Of a stretch of 64,000 nucleotides of DNA, positions 42,989-55,193 are shown one piece after another. Where the stretch lies: NCBI GenBank assembly GCA_027604705.1, contig JADHYV010000026.1, forward strand, positions 1 through 64,000, in the 5' to 3' direction. This stretch comes from Allomyces arbusculus. Its lineage: Eukaryota > Blastocladiomycota > Blastocladiomycetes > Blastocladiales > Blastocladiaceae. A model generated the notes under the pieces. The model was not told where the DNA came from, did not search any database, and saw only the letters and a program-made list of their open reading frames with translations. Positions within the stretch are counted from its first letter, which is position 1. Each line of letters opens with the position of its first letter. A program made the translations under genes and the position numbers.

Positions 42989-45900
42989 ATGCCGCGCTTC
43001 CCCACCACCATGTCGAAGAGGACGCTCGCGACCGCCTTGCTCGTAAGCCTCGGCGTCGCTGCCTCGCTCGCGTCGCTCGTGCTGATTGCGCGCGCCGTGA
43101 GCGCGCACCGGAACAAGGACAAGGCCGACGAGCTCGACCACAAGCGCCGCCGATCCGTGCGCGCCAGCAACCATGCGTCCGACAAACTGGACGTGACCAA
43201 CATGTTCGACGGCAAGCTCTCCGAGGAGGACCTGCGCTTCATTTGCGACACGTTCAACTTTCTCGACGAGCCGCCCGCCAACGAGGAAGAGCGCAACGCG
43301 GCCATTACGCGCGCCAACAACCTCTGCGCGGCCTTGCCGCTCAACGACGACGACAAGGAAACGCTTCTTCGCGCTCTGCGCGCCAAGGACGACGAGACGC
43401 GGTTTACGGCGCATTGCCTCGTCTCGGGATTGATTGAAAACTACGACCACGCCCTGTCGCTCGCCAATGACCTGCTCAATCACATTGTGCGCCACCTCGC
43501 TGCGGAACCGCACCTGCCCACGCACATTTTGCTCGCCGACATGGTCTCCGTCTACGTGCGCCAGGACTCGACCTTGGCCGCCGTGATGGCCGGGTTTACG
43601 GGCGTCATGCGGCATCTGCTCTCTTGTGCGATTGACACGAACTCGACGAGCCCGGCGCTCATGAACCGCAGCCGCAACGGCTTGATCCGGACCATTGTCA
43701 ACTGTACATCGTGTTGTTCTGCGCGTTGGGTGTGGTTGAAGCCGTGTGCATATGCTGATCGCGCCGATTTATTGAACGGTTCTAGTGCCATCGTCGAGTG
43801 CGCTGCTCGACAATAAGTTTCTTTTCCGGCTCGGGCAACCGCTGGCCAAGGAACTCAAGTCGGAGACGCCACACCCAACCGCGACCCCGAACGCCGCCTA
43901 CCTCCTCCAGCTGATCTGCCAACGCGCCAATGACGATGACTGGCTCATGCATCTCGATGACTGGAAGCAGACCGTCAACTTGAGCAAGCTCGTCCTGGCC
44001 CTGTTGCAAGAAAAGCGCTGTACGCAATTCGCTCGCTTTTCCACCTAAACTGAACCGATCTCACGCGTTTTTTCGTCGCAACAGTCACGGACCCGGACCA
44101 CATCGAGTCCTTTGTCAACTGCGCCTACGCCATCATCACCGTGATCTTCAACCAGTCGTCGGACGCGATTGCGCCCTTGGTCAAGAACGGCGAAGAGTTT
44201 CTGGCCGCGTTCTTTGACAACTTCCGCCCGCAGTACTTTGACACGGCGCGACCCGCGCTCGCGTGCGTCATTTACGAGTCTGGTGCGTTGTGATTGTTTT
44301 ACTATGTTGGATTCGGGTGGAGAACAACGCTGACGTGCTCGTTCGTTTTTAGATGAACTGGCCGACTTGCTCGTGGAAAAGGGCTACATTGAAAAGTGTT
44401 TCCCGTCGCACGAGTCGATCCCTGACAGCATGATCAAACTGACCATGCTACACACGCTCATGACGCTCCAGCCCAAGGGTACGCTCCAACTGAACCGTTT
44501 GCGCTCACATCGCCATCACTCACCGTTCACCCGCCAGACGCGACAATTGCCGAATTCGAGCGCCTCGACCTGTTCGCCTTTGCGGCCGCCCGCCTCGCCG
44601 ACCGTCCCGCCGCTAGTTCCTTCCTGCGCACGTTCTGTCCGAACCCGTCGATCCTGCACGACGCGCTCATCTCGGCCCTTGCGAACCGCGCCGACGCGCC
44701 CATCGACCACGACCCGCACTCGGGCGATTCGTCCAGCTACGATCCATCCGGCGAACTCGCGCTATTTATCGTTGCCGACGACCACCTCGAGGCGCACCAG
44801 GCCGACCCCGAGAAATTCGCCGACATGGCCGTCGACCTCGTCGACAACGGCAAGATGCTGCACGTCATTCGCCGCCTCTTGCGCGTGTGCGGTCCGTCGA
44901 TCCGCGAACGGCGCGAAATCGCGCGCGTCCTGTGCACGTTGTCCCGCGCCATGCCCGACCGCGTCGACGACCTGGTCGCTCTGCACCATGAGCCGCTGCT
45001 CGCGCAAATCCACTCGTTGCTTGCAGAAGTCCTGCCCATGGCCACGCAAATCGTACAGGCCAACCGCCGCGGCCAGCGGCTCGACGACCTGCTCGCGGTC
45101 GCGACCGCGCGGCTCGAGCGCGTGGAAGTGCTTTGGTTTGCCGTTGCGCACCACTTGCACCCGGCGCAGGTCGCGCAACTGTGGGAGGGTGGGGACGAGG
45201 CCGCGCATATGACGGTGGCCGAGATCTTGGACTTGTGCGGCGCGTTGCTGAAACTGTACGTGACGGACTCGCAGGGCCGCGCGTTCCCGCTGGTGCGGCT
45301 GGCCGATCCGCTTGACACGTATGTGCAAAAGCATGGATTGGCGTACTCGGATTTGGCGGATGAGTTCCGCGCGGATCTCGGGATGGGCGAGCGGTCGCAG
45401 TTTATTTTGGATGTGCTGTATGCGCCGTTCGTGATCTTGTCGGCGCTCGTGAGTTATGGTACGTGACGCAGTGTTGGGTGGAGGTAAGAGCGTGGAAGTG
45501 CGTGTGCGCTGACTTGATCGAATCGCAAAACTAGATAACCTGCGCGACCGCGTTCTCGAGTACTTGCCACTACTCGCCTTCAACTCGTCGCGGTTTGCGT
45601 ACGAGGCACTCGGTCGTGACGCAACGACGGTGCTGTTCAAGTGTACGTCCATTTCCCCATGTCGGCACTCCCTCGAGCGACCCCACTTACCTTGCCACCT
45701 GCCCTGCATAGCCCCCTGGTCCGACGCCAAGCAGTACCACGAGCTCGCCATGATGCGGTACCCGACGTGCATGGGCGGGTCCGCATCCGACGTGCGCGCG
45801 CACCGGATCATCAATCGCGAAATGGTCTCGCGCATCATCGTGCGCACGCGCGCGCGCGACACCGTGCACTGGGCGCGCGCGACGGGCGCCGCCGAGACGG

Positions 45901-47551
45901 GCGTTCGCGGGAATTTGGTCCTCAACATGACGCACATGCTCAATTCGGCGATCGCGTCGCACGGCGTAACGCAGCGCGGCAAGTACGCGTTCACGGTCAC
46001 GACGACGCACGAGCAGGACGTGTTTATTGGGTGGGCCACGCGGGACGCGGTCCTCGCGTCGGGCACGCAGTTTGGCTGGGATGAGGAGGCGTATGCGGTC
46101 TCGTTCCATGCGGGGGTCGCGATGCACGGCGCGAAGACCAGGGTCACGAACGAGTACCTGATGGGCATGGGCACGCTGCACTGCATGATTGATTTGGATG
46201 AGGGCACCGTTCTCGCGTGCATTGCGGGTAAACAGCCGCATGTGGTGTTCCGTGGAGTGGATACGAGCAAGGTCTGGTTCCCGTGTGTGACCGTCCAGCC
46301 GAACCACTCGATCGAGACGGATTTCTCGGCGAAGGGCGTGTGGAAGCCGTACGTGCCGCTCGCGTTTGCTGTGGCCGCGCCCGAGGGGACGTATCCGGTG
46401 GTGCCGCTCGACGAGGAGGTGGCTGCGGTCGTGCCACATAAGCGCGCGAATGTGGGCGCATTGGAAATCCCGCCAAAGGAGGACGAGGTCGTCTCGGCGC
46501 TGCCGTGTTACCCGAAGTTCTATTTTGAAGTGGATCTCGTGCCGAACGAGTTGGTCGCAGTCGGGTTCCAGGACTCGGGCCGCGCGTGCCTGTGGGTCGC
46601 GGCGCCTGGGCTCGGTACGTTGTTGCTGTTGGACCGCGCTCGCATGACGCAAATCACAACTCACGCCCCGTGTCATTGCGTCTAGAAATGGTCGTTGTGT
46701 TCCCGTGCGCCGACGTCGAGTCCTCCACTGAATGGAGGTTTGGGATCCCGTCTCTCGTGGCGCTGCTCAGCGTCTGCGAGGACATTCAGGTCCCGCAGGC
46801 GGTTACTGTGACCGTCAACGAAGAGGAGGGGGAGAACGGCGGGATGAGCGTCAAGGTCGCACTCGCGGGTGAACCGGACGACGGGATGCTCGTGCTCTAC
46901 TCGTACGAGCGGTTCGGCACGGAGGAGGCCAAGAAGGAGGAGGAGGAGGACGCGGAGAGTTGGGCAGATGTGGAAGAGACCGCGGACGGGGATGCGGAAA
47001 AGGCGGAGGAGGAGGAGGAGGAGACGGGCAAAGATGGCGACGCGGCCAAGGAAAGCGACGCGGCCGTGGGCGAGGCGCCCGCAGACGGTGATGCGACCGC
47101 GGATACTGAAACGCCCGCAAACGGCGACGCGCCCGCCGAGCCCGCCGAACCCGCCGCATCGCCCGCTGCCAAGTCCACCTCGTCGGACACGCCCCCCGGG
47201 TCGCTCCGCCGCGCGCGGATCGGGTGCGGGGTCGGGCACACGCACGACCCGACGCACCTGCTCGACCCAGACAGCGACGATCCGTCGGAAACCAATCTCG
47301 ACTCGGCCGAGACGGTATTATGCATTGTCAAGCACGGCCAGTTGCGTGCCAAGGACCGAATTGTCGTGGCGAAATCGTTTTCGGCGGGGACGCAGGATGG
47401 GGCGGGGATGCTGCACCCGGTGGTCTTGGGCGGGTCGATGCCGACAGTGCACTTGCATGTCGGGGGCGATATGACGTGCCCGCTGGTCAAGGACCGGCGC
47501 GTGTTTGCGGTGCAGGCCGACCAGTGGGGGTTGAACCTCGAGCATGTGTGA
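42989..47551 (+). CDS. Large membrane-anchored helical-repeat/SPRY protein
   Basis: Not a family I can name. ATG 42989 (or 43010, MSKRTLAT, with a better start context) is followed by one N-terminal hydrophobic segment (LATALLVSLGVAASLASLVL) and a basic stop-transfer, so a signal anchor or mitochondrial outer-membrane anchor. Next come several hundred residues of alpha-helical, armadillo-like sequence (43200-45460: LADMVSVYVRQDSTLAAVMA, FVNCAYAIITVIFNQSSD, LHVIRRLLRVC). A clear SPRY domain follows (45900-46350: GKYAFTVTTTHEQDVFIGWA, GTLHCMIDLDEGTVLA, VWFPCVTVQPN). A second SPRY-like segment (YFEVDLVPNELVAVGFQ) leads to an acidic Glu/Ala-rich tail and a final Cys/His-poor beta-like region ending LNLEHV. 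About seven introns (near 43695, 44020, 44283, 44478, 45460, 45641, 46614). Roughly 1,200 residues. Confidence 0.7.
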
Positions 47552-48375
47552 AAAGCAGGTATGAAATAGAGAAATAGGTCGTAGGGATTGGATTGGGATC
47601 ATCGTGGCCCAAGATACAAACACGTACTCCAAACATCCGGATCCGGAAAGGCTCTTGAAGGGTCGCACATCAGGTCCTCGAGCCAAATGCGCCGTTGCCG
47701 GGTCGGCCGCGTTCGTCATGGTGTTGCAGACGGAGCGCGCAAGGCGCACCGCGACGATCGCCGCAGCAGATCGACGACGTGCAGTCGGCCCTGATGGAGC
47801 GTGAGAGACATGTTGGGAGACACACGTGCAAATCATCGACCATCTCTCCTTTTAGCGTCGTGAGCGCGCCGTCGAGCGGCCGCACCCACCAAACAGCACG
47901 CTAGCGTGGTTGCTTCAAGTCCACCCGTTGAGAGCGACGGACTCTGGGCGGCGTTCCTCTCAGCCACCTCTGACTGCAGGCGGTGGCCGCGCCCTGCAAA
48001 TCCTTGCAATTCTCCTTTCCGACTGAGGGCACTCGCCGCTCTCCATCGCCCTGTTTGTCGCGCCGGATCCTGACGCCGCACCTGCTGCCAGGCGCCTCTC
48101 AACGACCCGCGCGACCGCGTCTGCCCCTGAACCCGACCCGCACCGACCCCTTCTCCTGCCCCACCCTTGTCCCTCCCAACGTTTCTTGTCGCCTCTTTCC
48201 CCTGCGCGCTCGACCTGCACTCGACCCGCGCCCGCGCCCGCGCCCGCGCGCACTTCCTCGTTCGGGGATACTGCGCGTTCCGACCCCGTGCACCTCCGTC
48301 CACCGGCTTCGCCCGCGCACCCTTGTGTTGTCCCGCTATCCCCCTCCCAACGCACGCCCACATCTACCCGATCCG
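47552..48375. other. Intergenic region, pyrimidine-rich upstream of the beta-helix gene
   Basis: About 820 bases. From about 47985 on, the plus strand is strongly C/T-rich, with a CGCCCG repeat near 48225-48252, as expected for a promoter or 5' leader. The antisense open frame across it is a composition effect. No gene called. Confidence 0.5.
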
Positions 48376-51300
48376 ATGGCCTCTCCACCGCGATCTCGTC
48401 GCCGCGCGCCGCTTGTCCCGCTGCGACCGGTGGCCCGAACCGCATCACCACCATGGCACCAGATCCGAACGGTCTTTGTCGTGGCCCTCGTGCTCGCCGT
48501 GTCGGTGGTCCATGCTGTGACCTTCTACGTGTCGCCCACGGGTACCGACAACGGATCGTGCGGGTCGCAGGGCTCTCCGTGTCGCACGATTGCATATACC
48601 GTGGGCCTCGCGGCCAGCGGCGACTCCGTCTATCTCGAGCCGGGCGTCTACTCGGGCGCAGGAAATACGGCGCTTACGTTTCCTGGCAAGGTGCTCTAGT
48701 ACGTCTTGTTCTGCTGTGGGGCCGGCACGCGGCAAATTGGCTCGAGCGGAATTCTGATCGCCTTCTTTGAATAGCTTCAACTCGACCGGCGGGTCTGGTG
48801 CGACGTTTTTGGATGGATCTGCCTCGTCCCGGCTTTTTAACTTCGCCGGTGGCGAGGATGGGTGGGTCGACGGCGTCACGCTGCGAAAGTACGGTGCGTT
48901 CCGTTTACGTCGCAATGATGGAAGTGGTTTACTGACTCGGATCGTGGATCGTAGTGGCAAGGCGATTAGTGGGGGATGTGTTCTTTACACTGGCGCATCG
49001 CTGGTACGCTCTTCTTTCGCGATCGCGGCTCAATTTTCGGACCTGGAGCTCACGCGTTTCACACTCTCTGTGTTCCGTTAGAGCTTCTACAACTCAGTCT
49101 TTGAGTCTTGCCAAGCGATTGCGGCGGCGAACGAAACTGCGGGTTTGTTTTCTTTCGGAACATCACCACCTCTCGCGACAACGACTGACAGCATATCCGT
49201 TTCTCTCCCCACTCGCCAGCTGGCACATTTGCAGAGGGTGGCGGCGCCGTCTACATTCTCAACTCGAGCCCGCGCTTCATCAACGTCACGTTCAACAACA
49301 ACTACGGCAACCAGGCGGCCGGGAGCGTATGGTTGGAGAACGGCGCTGCGCCGGGTACGATCTCGCTGCCGACCTGGTTGTGCTTTTTGCTGTCGATTGA
49401 CCCGCCTCTGCGTCCGCCATCTAGTCTTCCGGCAGTGCAAATTCAACAACGATCGCGCCGCGTCATTTGGCGGTTCCGTGGTCCCGGAAGGCACGAGCGA
49501 CGGCCGGTTCTACGACTGTGTGTGGAACAATTGCTGGTCCAAATTTGGCGGCACGATTGACACAGGATCGACCAGCACGACCGAGTTTTGGAACGTGGTC
49601 GTGAAAAACTCGGTAGGCCAACGCGGCGGCGCCGTCTACCATTACAATGCCGACCAAGTCAAGTTTTACAACTCGCTCTTCATCAACAACTCGGCCGAGA
49701 CGAATGGCGGCGCCATTGTTTTTTCGATTTCCGTCACGTCGCTCTACAGCAACTGCACGTTCATCAACAATACGGCCGGTGGCGTCGGCGGCGCGCTCTA
49801 TGCCGAGTCGTCGGTCATGCCGACGATTATCGACTCGTCGTTTTACAACAATTACGCGCCGGGCGGTGGGGGCGCGATTTACGGCCGTGGGAGCGCCAAG
49901 TACAATTTGACGGGCACGACGGTCGCGGGCCACACGTCGATTTACGGTGCCGGTTTGCTGTTCGAGGACTCGACGGTCGTCACGGCCGATCGGCTCGTGT
50001 GCACCAACAACACGGCGCAGCTCGATGGTGGGTGCGCCAAGACGCAGAACAGTGCGCTGCTGACGATCACCAACTCGGTGCTGCAAAACAATGTTGCGGC
50101 CACGGACGGAGGCGCCATCCAGACCGACCAGAACTCGCAACTGACGCTCGTCAACACGCAGCTGCTGCGCAACGTGGCCAGCGGGCTCGGCGGTGGGCTC
50201 TACTCTGCCGGCAGTTCCGCGGCGATCGTCAACGGCACCACGTTTCAGGGGAACACGGGCAAGAACGGTGGCGCGCTCGCGCTCTACGCCAAGGCCATGG
50301 TCGCATTGCACGGCTCAACGCTCTTGCAGAACACGGCGACGCTCGGCGGCGGGATTTACGCGGCCAGTGCCAATGGGTTCACGGCCGACTCGAACACTCA
50401 ATTTGTCGGGAACACGGGCATGTTTGGCGGCGCCGTGTTTTACGAGTCGACGTCAAGCGGCAACGTGATTACCGGCGGGTCGATTACCGACAATTCGGCG
50501 CGCGCTGGTGCCGCTTTCTTCTACAATGTCTGGCAGCAGCTCGTGGCCTTCTCGGGCGTCACGTTCACCAACAACACGGCGCTCTACGGGCCCATCGAGG
50601 CTACCAAGCCGTGGCGCATGGTCAATGTCTTGCCGCTGCAGACAAACTACTCGCCGAAAGACATGTTCTCGCTGCAGCTGCGGCTCGTTGACTACTTCAA
50701 CAACACGGCGCTCGATACGGTCGAGCAAGTGATTGCACAGATCGCTGGCCTGAACGGGCTCGCCGTCGGGTCGACCATTTTCCGGCAAGGGTTCCAGCAG
50801 GGCTACGTGCTCTTTGACAACTTGGCCGTGACCGGCACGCTCACGCAATCCTACACGTTGCAAGTCACGGCGAGTGGGCTGCCGAGCTTGAACTACCCGA
50901 TCACGATCGTCTCGTGCGGGCCCGGGTACACGAAGACGTCGACCGATAGCGATCCGTCGTACATGTGCAAAGTGTGCGATGCTGGCACCTACTCGCTGAT
51001 CCCGGACGCGGCGTGCCTGACGTGTCCGACGGGTGGTGATTGCCCCGGTGGCGCCAATATCACGGCCAGCGAAGGGTGGTGGCTCGACCCCGAGTCGGTG
51101 ACGAGCAAAGACCCGAAGTTGTACCGGTGCCGCCCGGGTAACTGTGTCGGCAAGTCCCAGTGCGACGTGAACCGGTCGGGCCGGTTGTGTTCCAAGTGCG
51201 CGGACGGGTTCAGGTACGATACTACTGATTGATTTGCCCAGCTTTGCGCGAGGGGGGAAGCTCACCATGGAGTGCAATAGTGAGTGGAGCAACAAGTGCC

Positions 51301-53001
51301 AAGACTGCTCGTCGACGACGCCTGGCTGGTTGCTGATTCCGCTCACGGCTGGTTTTGTCTACTCGGCTTTCTGTACGTCGTTTCTCGCCCACCATCGCCA
51401 CTTTCATCACAGATCGAAACACTGACTCTGTCACCGCTTTGCAGTGATCCGGTTCCCGCGTCTGACCGAAGCTGGTATTCCCAAGTCGCTCGTCTTCTTC
51501 ATCCAAGCGGCACTGATCCTGATGTCGGCCGACCAGCGCATTTCGGCGCAGGCATTTTTGTCCACCATCAACCTCGGCTTCGACTGGATGGTCTCGACCG
51601 ACTACCGGTCGCGGTGTGTCCTGAACCTGAACCCGCTGCAGCGGCTCGCCTACGAGTACTATGCCCCGTCGACGCCCATCATGGGCGTGTTTGCCTGCTA
51701 CATGATCATGCGGCTCTACTACTTGCTGATTGCTCGCACGCCTGTGCCCTCGTACTGGAACTGGCGGACCGTGTCGGCGCTGATTTGGGTGCTGCTGTGG
51801 GGTTACCTGATGGTCGCCAAGGCATCGCTAAACTTGGTCAAGTGCGTATCGTGATAGTGCTTTGACTCGCGAGTGCACAGTACTCACGGTCTTTTCTCCT
51901 TTAGCTGCATCCAAATTGGCAGCTCGAACGTTCTTGCTGCGGCACCCGACGTTGTGTGCGGGAGCTCGGCACATATTCCGTTCATGGCGTTTGGTATGTC
52001 CACCTCCGACCAGATCAATTTCTCTTTTTCGCTTTTCTCTGACCAACCACCGCCCGGAACATTTAGCCTGGATCGTGATCGTCTTTTACGTGGTGGGCCT
52101 GCCGGCCCTCTGCATCGGCCTCCTGTGGTACGCGCGCAAGCGGCTCGCCGTCGACCCGCAGTACCCGCTGGTCAAGGAGCTGTATCGCGCCTTCACGCCG
52201 GCGCTGTGGTACTACGAGATTGTGCTCACGTTCCGCAAGCTGCTGTTGACCTTGTTCGACGTTTTGCTGTCGACCAAGGAGGACGTGCACTCGATGGTGC
52301 TGTGTGTCTTCTTCTACGTCATCTACGTGGTGCAGTACTCGACGCAGCCGTTCAAGAACCGGCTGTTCAACCGCGCCGAAGATTTCTTGCTCATGATCTT
52401 GCTGCTCATGAGCGGGTTTTCTCTCGGCGACACGATGCGGACCAACGTCCGTGTCTTTTTTACAGCTTGGCGGGATCGAATTGCGCCCGGATGCTCACCT
52501 TCCTTCCCCTGCCCATAGTTCGAATCGAAACTCGACATCACCATGGCCTCGCTCACCTTCGTCCTGCTCGGCGTCCTGCTTGTCCTCTTCTTCATCATCT
52601 TGCTCACCGACACGGGCGCGCGGTACATTGGCCGGCTCGTCTCGCGGCACCCGATTCTCGCGCGGTCCGTCAACAACATGGCCGTGATCTCGCAGCGGCT
52701 CGCGCAAATGGGGTCCATGTACTCGGTCGGCAAAACAAGTGCCGGATCGAATGGGAACGTGCACGTGCGCGACCAAGAGCAGGGCGGTGGTGTGGCCACC
52801 ACGTCGCCGCCGCTCACATCGGGCCATCTTGAGGCGTCGGCGGACAAAAAGGCCGCGGCCGGGAGCGCGACCGCGCAGGCGCCGGATATCAGGCGGTCGG
52901 GCGTGTTGGCCGAGGAAAAGCCGGCGATTGTCGTGACGCCGGGGACTACGGCCAGGAGCGAGGGGTCCGGGTCCGGGAAACGGAGTGGCAAGGGCGCGTA
53001 G
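48376..53001 (+). CDS. Giant beta-helix (Pmp-like) multi-pass membrane protein
   Basis: ATG 48376 leads to an N-terminal hydrophobic segment (VFVVALVLAVSVVHAVTFYV) and a parallel beta-helix opening YVSPTGTDNGSCGSQGSPCR. A long ectodomain (to about 50600) repeats two short motifs of the kind seen in chlamydial polymorphic membrane proteins. GGA[IVL] appears about a dozen times (GGAVYH, GGAIVF, GGALYA, GGAIYG, GGGLYS and others). FxxN appears as FINNTA, FYNNYA, FVGNTG, FTNNTA. A Cys-rich segment follows (CGPGYTK, CKVCDAGTYS, CLTCPTGGDCPGG, CSKCADGF), then several membrane helices (LIPLTAGFVYSAF, SLVFFIQAALILM, IVIVFYVVGLPALCIGLLWY, LLLMSGFSLGDTM, FVLLGVLLVLFFIILL). The tail is disordered and cytosolic. 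Eight or so introns, mostly near the ends. Probably a surface receptor or adhesin; cargo unknown. Confidence 0.75.
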
Positions 53002-53289
53002 GACTAAATTTTGGGGGGAGGAAGGGAGAGGGTGGAGGAGTGGTACTGGGGATTGGTATTTAATTATGCACAGCACTCTTTGCTCCTCATTTGTTGGTTC
53101 GCGTCGGGTACACTCAGCTGGGCAGGAGACCGAGGTGCGAAGAACGGTAGGTGTTTCACGAAAATATCCTGCAAGGCTCTCAAGGGGCCCTCTCCACCAG
53201 CTCAAGAGCAGAAATGATCACAGAATGCAGCAACACACTCTCCACCCGCCAGCTCGCCGATACGAGCGCAACAAAGAGCACAAAAATGG

Positions 53290-53920
53290 TTTACTCGGCG
53301 CTTTCGGCCTTCGTTTGAAACAGAACATCCGCACACCGCTTAACCACGCCCGCATATCGTTCCAAAAACTTGTCCGTGTCGTCTGGATGGATCTACGTTG
53401 CACATCCGCGCACAGAAGTATCAGCGACCACCCAATCGCGACCACAGCAAACACAATGAGTACTGACCAAGGTGCTGATCTTGAACTTGCGCCCGTACTC
53501 GGCGCGCATCAGGCAAGGGTACTCTTGCGTGCTGCTCGCACTGCCCTCGGCCGGCTCGTCGGCTGCTGGTGCATCGGCCTCGGCCATGGTCACGTCGCCG
53601 CCAGACTTGGCGGCTACCCTCGCGGCCTTCGCCGCCTTCTTGGCCTTTCGGCGCTCATCCCATGAGTCTGGTTGGTGCGTACACGTAGGGTCAACTCACG
53701 TCCAGCAACGCAACAGTTCGCGGAAAGACGAGCCACCTACACCGCTTCATGGTCACAAACACGGTGCCCGAGTCCTTGTTGGCGCAGATACCGGCCTCGA
53801 GCCGCGTCAGGAACTGGTGTGGCGAGAACCATTGGCTGGAATGAGCTGAATGACCTCGCTGGCGGCAATGGAGCCTGTTGTCGCGGATCACCCCACCTCC
53901 TCATTATCCAAGAGCGTCAT
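53290..53920 (-). CDS. SRP14: Signal recognition particle subunit SRP14
   Basis: SRP14 binds the Alu end of SRP RNA and slows translation during ER targeting. Read over about four exons. ATG 53920 gives MTLLDNEE; an intron ends CACACCAG. Then FLTRLEAGICANKDSGTVFV plus TMKR; an intron; then WDERRKAKKAAKAARVAAKS with an acidic Ala/Glu insert; then EYPCLMRAEYGRKFKISTLV plus ST; an intron; then TDKFLERYAGVVKRCADVLF and a stop at 53290. The blocks DNEEFLTRL, GTVFVTMKR, CLMRA and KISTLV match the SRP14 fold in order and spacing. The lysine/alanine-rich insert between the two halves is longer than in animals. Length about 135 residues. Confidence 0.8.
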
Positions 53921-54169
53921 GTCGTTGATTTGCAGCGAGTCGCAGCGGCTTGATGGTCGTGCTGGTGGTCGTGGCTGGCCAGCTTTATATTTTTTGTCTT
54001 GGTTGAAATGATCAGGGCGAACTGATCGCTCAAGTCACGTTAGTCGCGGCAAGTCGCCACGGACAAGTCAGCAGCATCAGCATCCTCGTTTCCCTCTCGC
54101 TCCCATTTCTTCAACGACCACGTCGGAACGCCTCCTTCCTCGACCATTTCCTGCAAGCTACCGCACACG
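53921..54169. promoter_or_regulatory. Divergent SRP14/TMX promoter region
   Basis: 249 bases shared by two secretory-pathway genes. A TATA-like ATATAAA lies near 53981-53990 on the minus strand, about 65 bases upstream of the SRP14 ATG. Confidence 0.4.
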
Positions 54170-55049
54170 ATGCCGTCTTTCGCGCGGTTGTGCACCGCGC
54201 TGTTTGCGACGCTGCTCGCAGCCTTCCTCCTGAGCAGCACCCACGCCGCCCAAGCCGCTCCGAGCGTCATCGAGCTGACCGATGGCAACTTTGACGCCCT
54301 GATCGCGTCGGGTGACGAGTGGTTTGTCGAGTTCTACGCGCCGTGGTGCGGGTACTGCTCGCGGTTCGCGCCGCAATACGAAGCGTTTGCGCGTGCGCTA
54401 GACGATGTCGACCCAAGTATCAAGGTCGGCAAGTTGTCGGTCGACGAGAATGGTGTGACGACCACGCGGTTCTTGATTTCTCGGCTGCCCACGCTCTACC
54501 ATATCAAGGGTGGGGAAGTGCGTGAGATTGTGAAATCGTTCGACAAGGACGCGTTGCTCGATTTGGTTCGTGAGAAGAAGTGGGAGAAGATTGAGCCATG
54601 GGCGTGGTGGTGGTCGCCCATGTCGTGGTTTGGTCGGTTCCTCGGTCTCGCCGGCACGTTCAGCCAAGTGCTCCGCGACACGGCCGCGTACTTGAACCAG
54701 TTCATGCCGTACGCTTTGTATTTCGCTCCGATTTGTTCGCTCCCTGAATCCGCGCTCACATACTCTGTTCAATAGTATGTGGTGCGTCGCGCTCCTCGGC
54801 ACCGCCGTCGTTCTCGGCGTGCTCTTCCTGGTCGCGCAAGTCCTGCCGGTCCCCAACGGCGGCGAGCCCGTACACCCACCGCCGCAGCACCGCGTCGTGG
54901 CCAAGAACCAGGCCGCAGCGGCTGCCGCGGCCAAGAAGCAGCGCGACGCTGCCGCCGAAGAGGAGGAGGAGGACAACAAGCCCCTCGGGCAGTCGACTGC
55001 CAAGGCGAGCACGCCGTCGTCGGCTGCGCGGCGACGCCGTCGCGACTAG
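54170..55049 (+). CDS. TMX-like membrane thioredoxin of the ER
   Basis: Disulphide-handling protein of the PDI/TMX class. ATG 54170 gives a cleavable signal peptide (LCTALFATLLAAFLLSSTHA). A thioredoxin domain follows, with the active site FYAPWCGYCSRFAPQYEAF and the cis-Pro region ISRLPTLYHIKGGEV. A Trp-rich stretch (EPWAWWWSPMSWFG) follows. A short intron (about 54708-54774) precedes the membrane helix (VALLGTAVVLGVLFLVAQVL), then a cytosolic tail with an Ala/Lys/Glu coiled stretch and a terminal RRRRRD. The CGYC motif differs from the CGHC of PDI and the CPAC of TMX1. Single-pass type I topology. It shares a promoter with SRP14. Confidence 0.85.
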
Positions 55050-55193
55050 GTGGAGAGTGTTCTCCATAGTCGTCCGTTTCATATTCTCCAACCAAACAAC
55101 ATGTATCTTCCACTCGCGTACCTGCAACTGTATTTCGCTAAATGAATTCGCTAGTATCAAGTCAACCCTCCTACCCTCCTCTCCCCTCATTCC

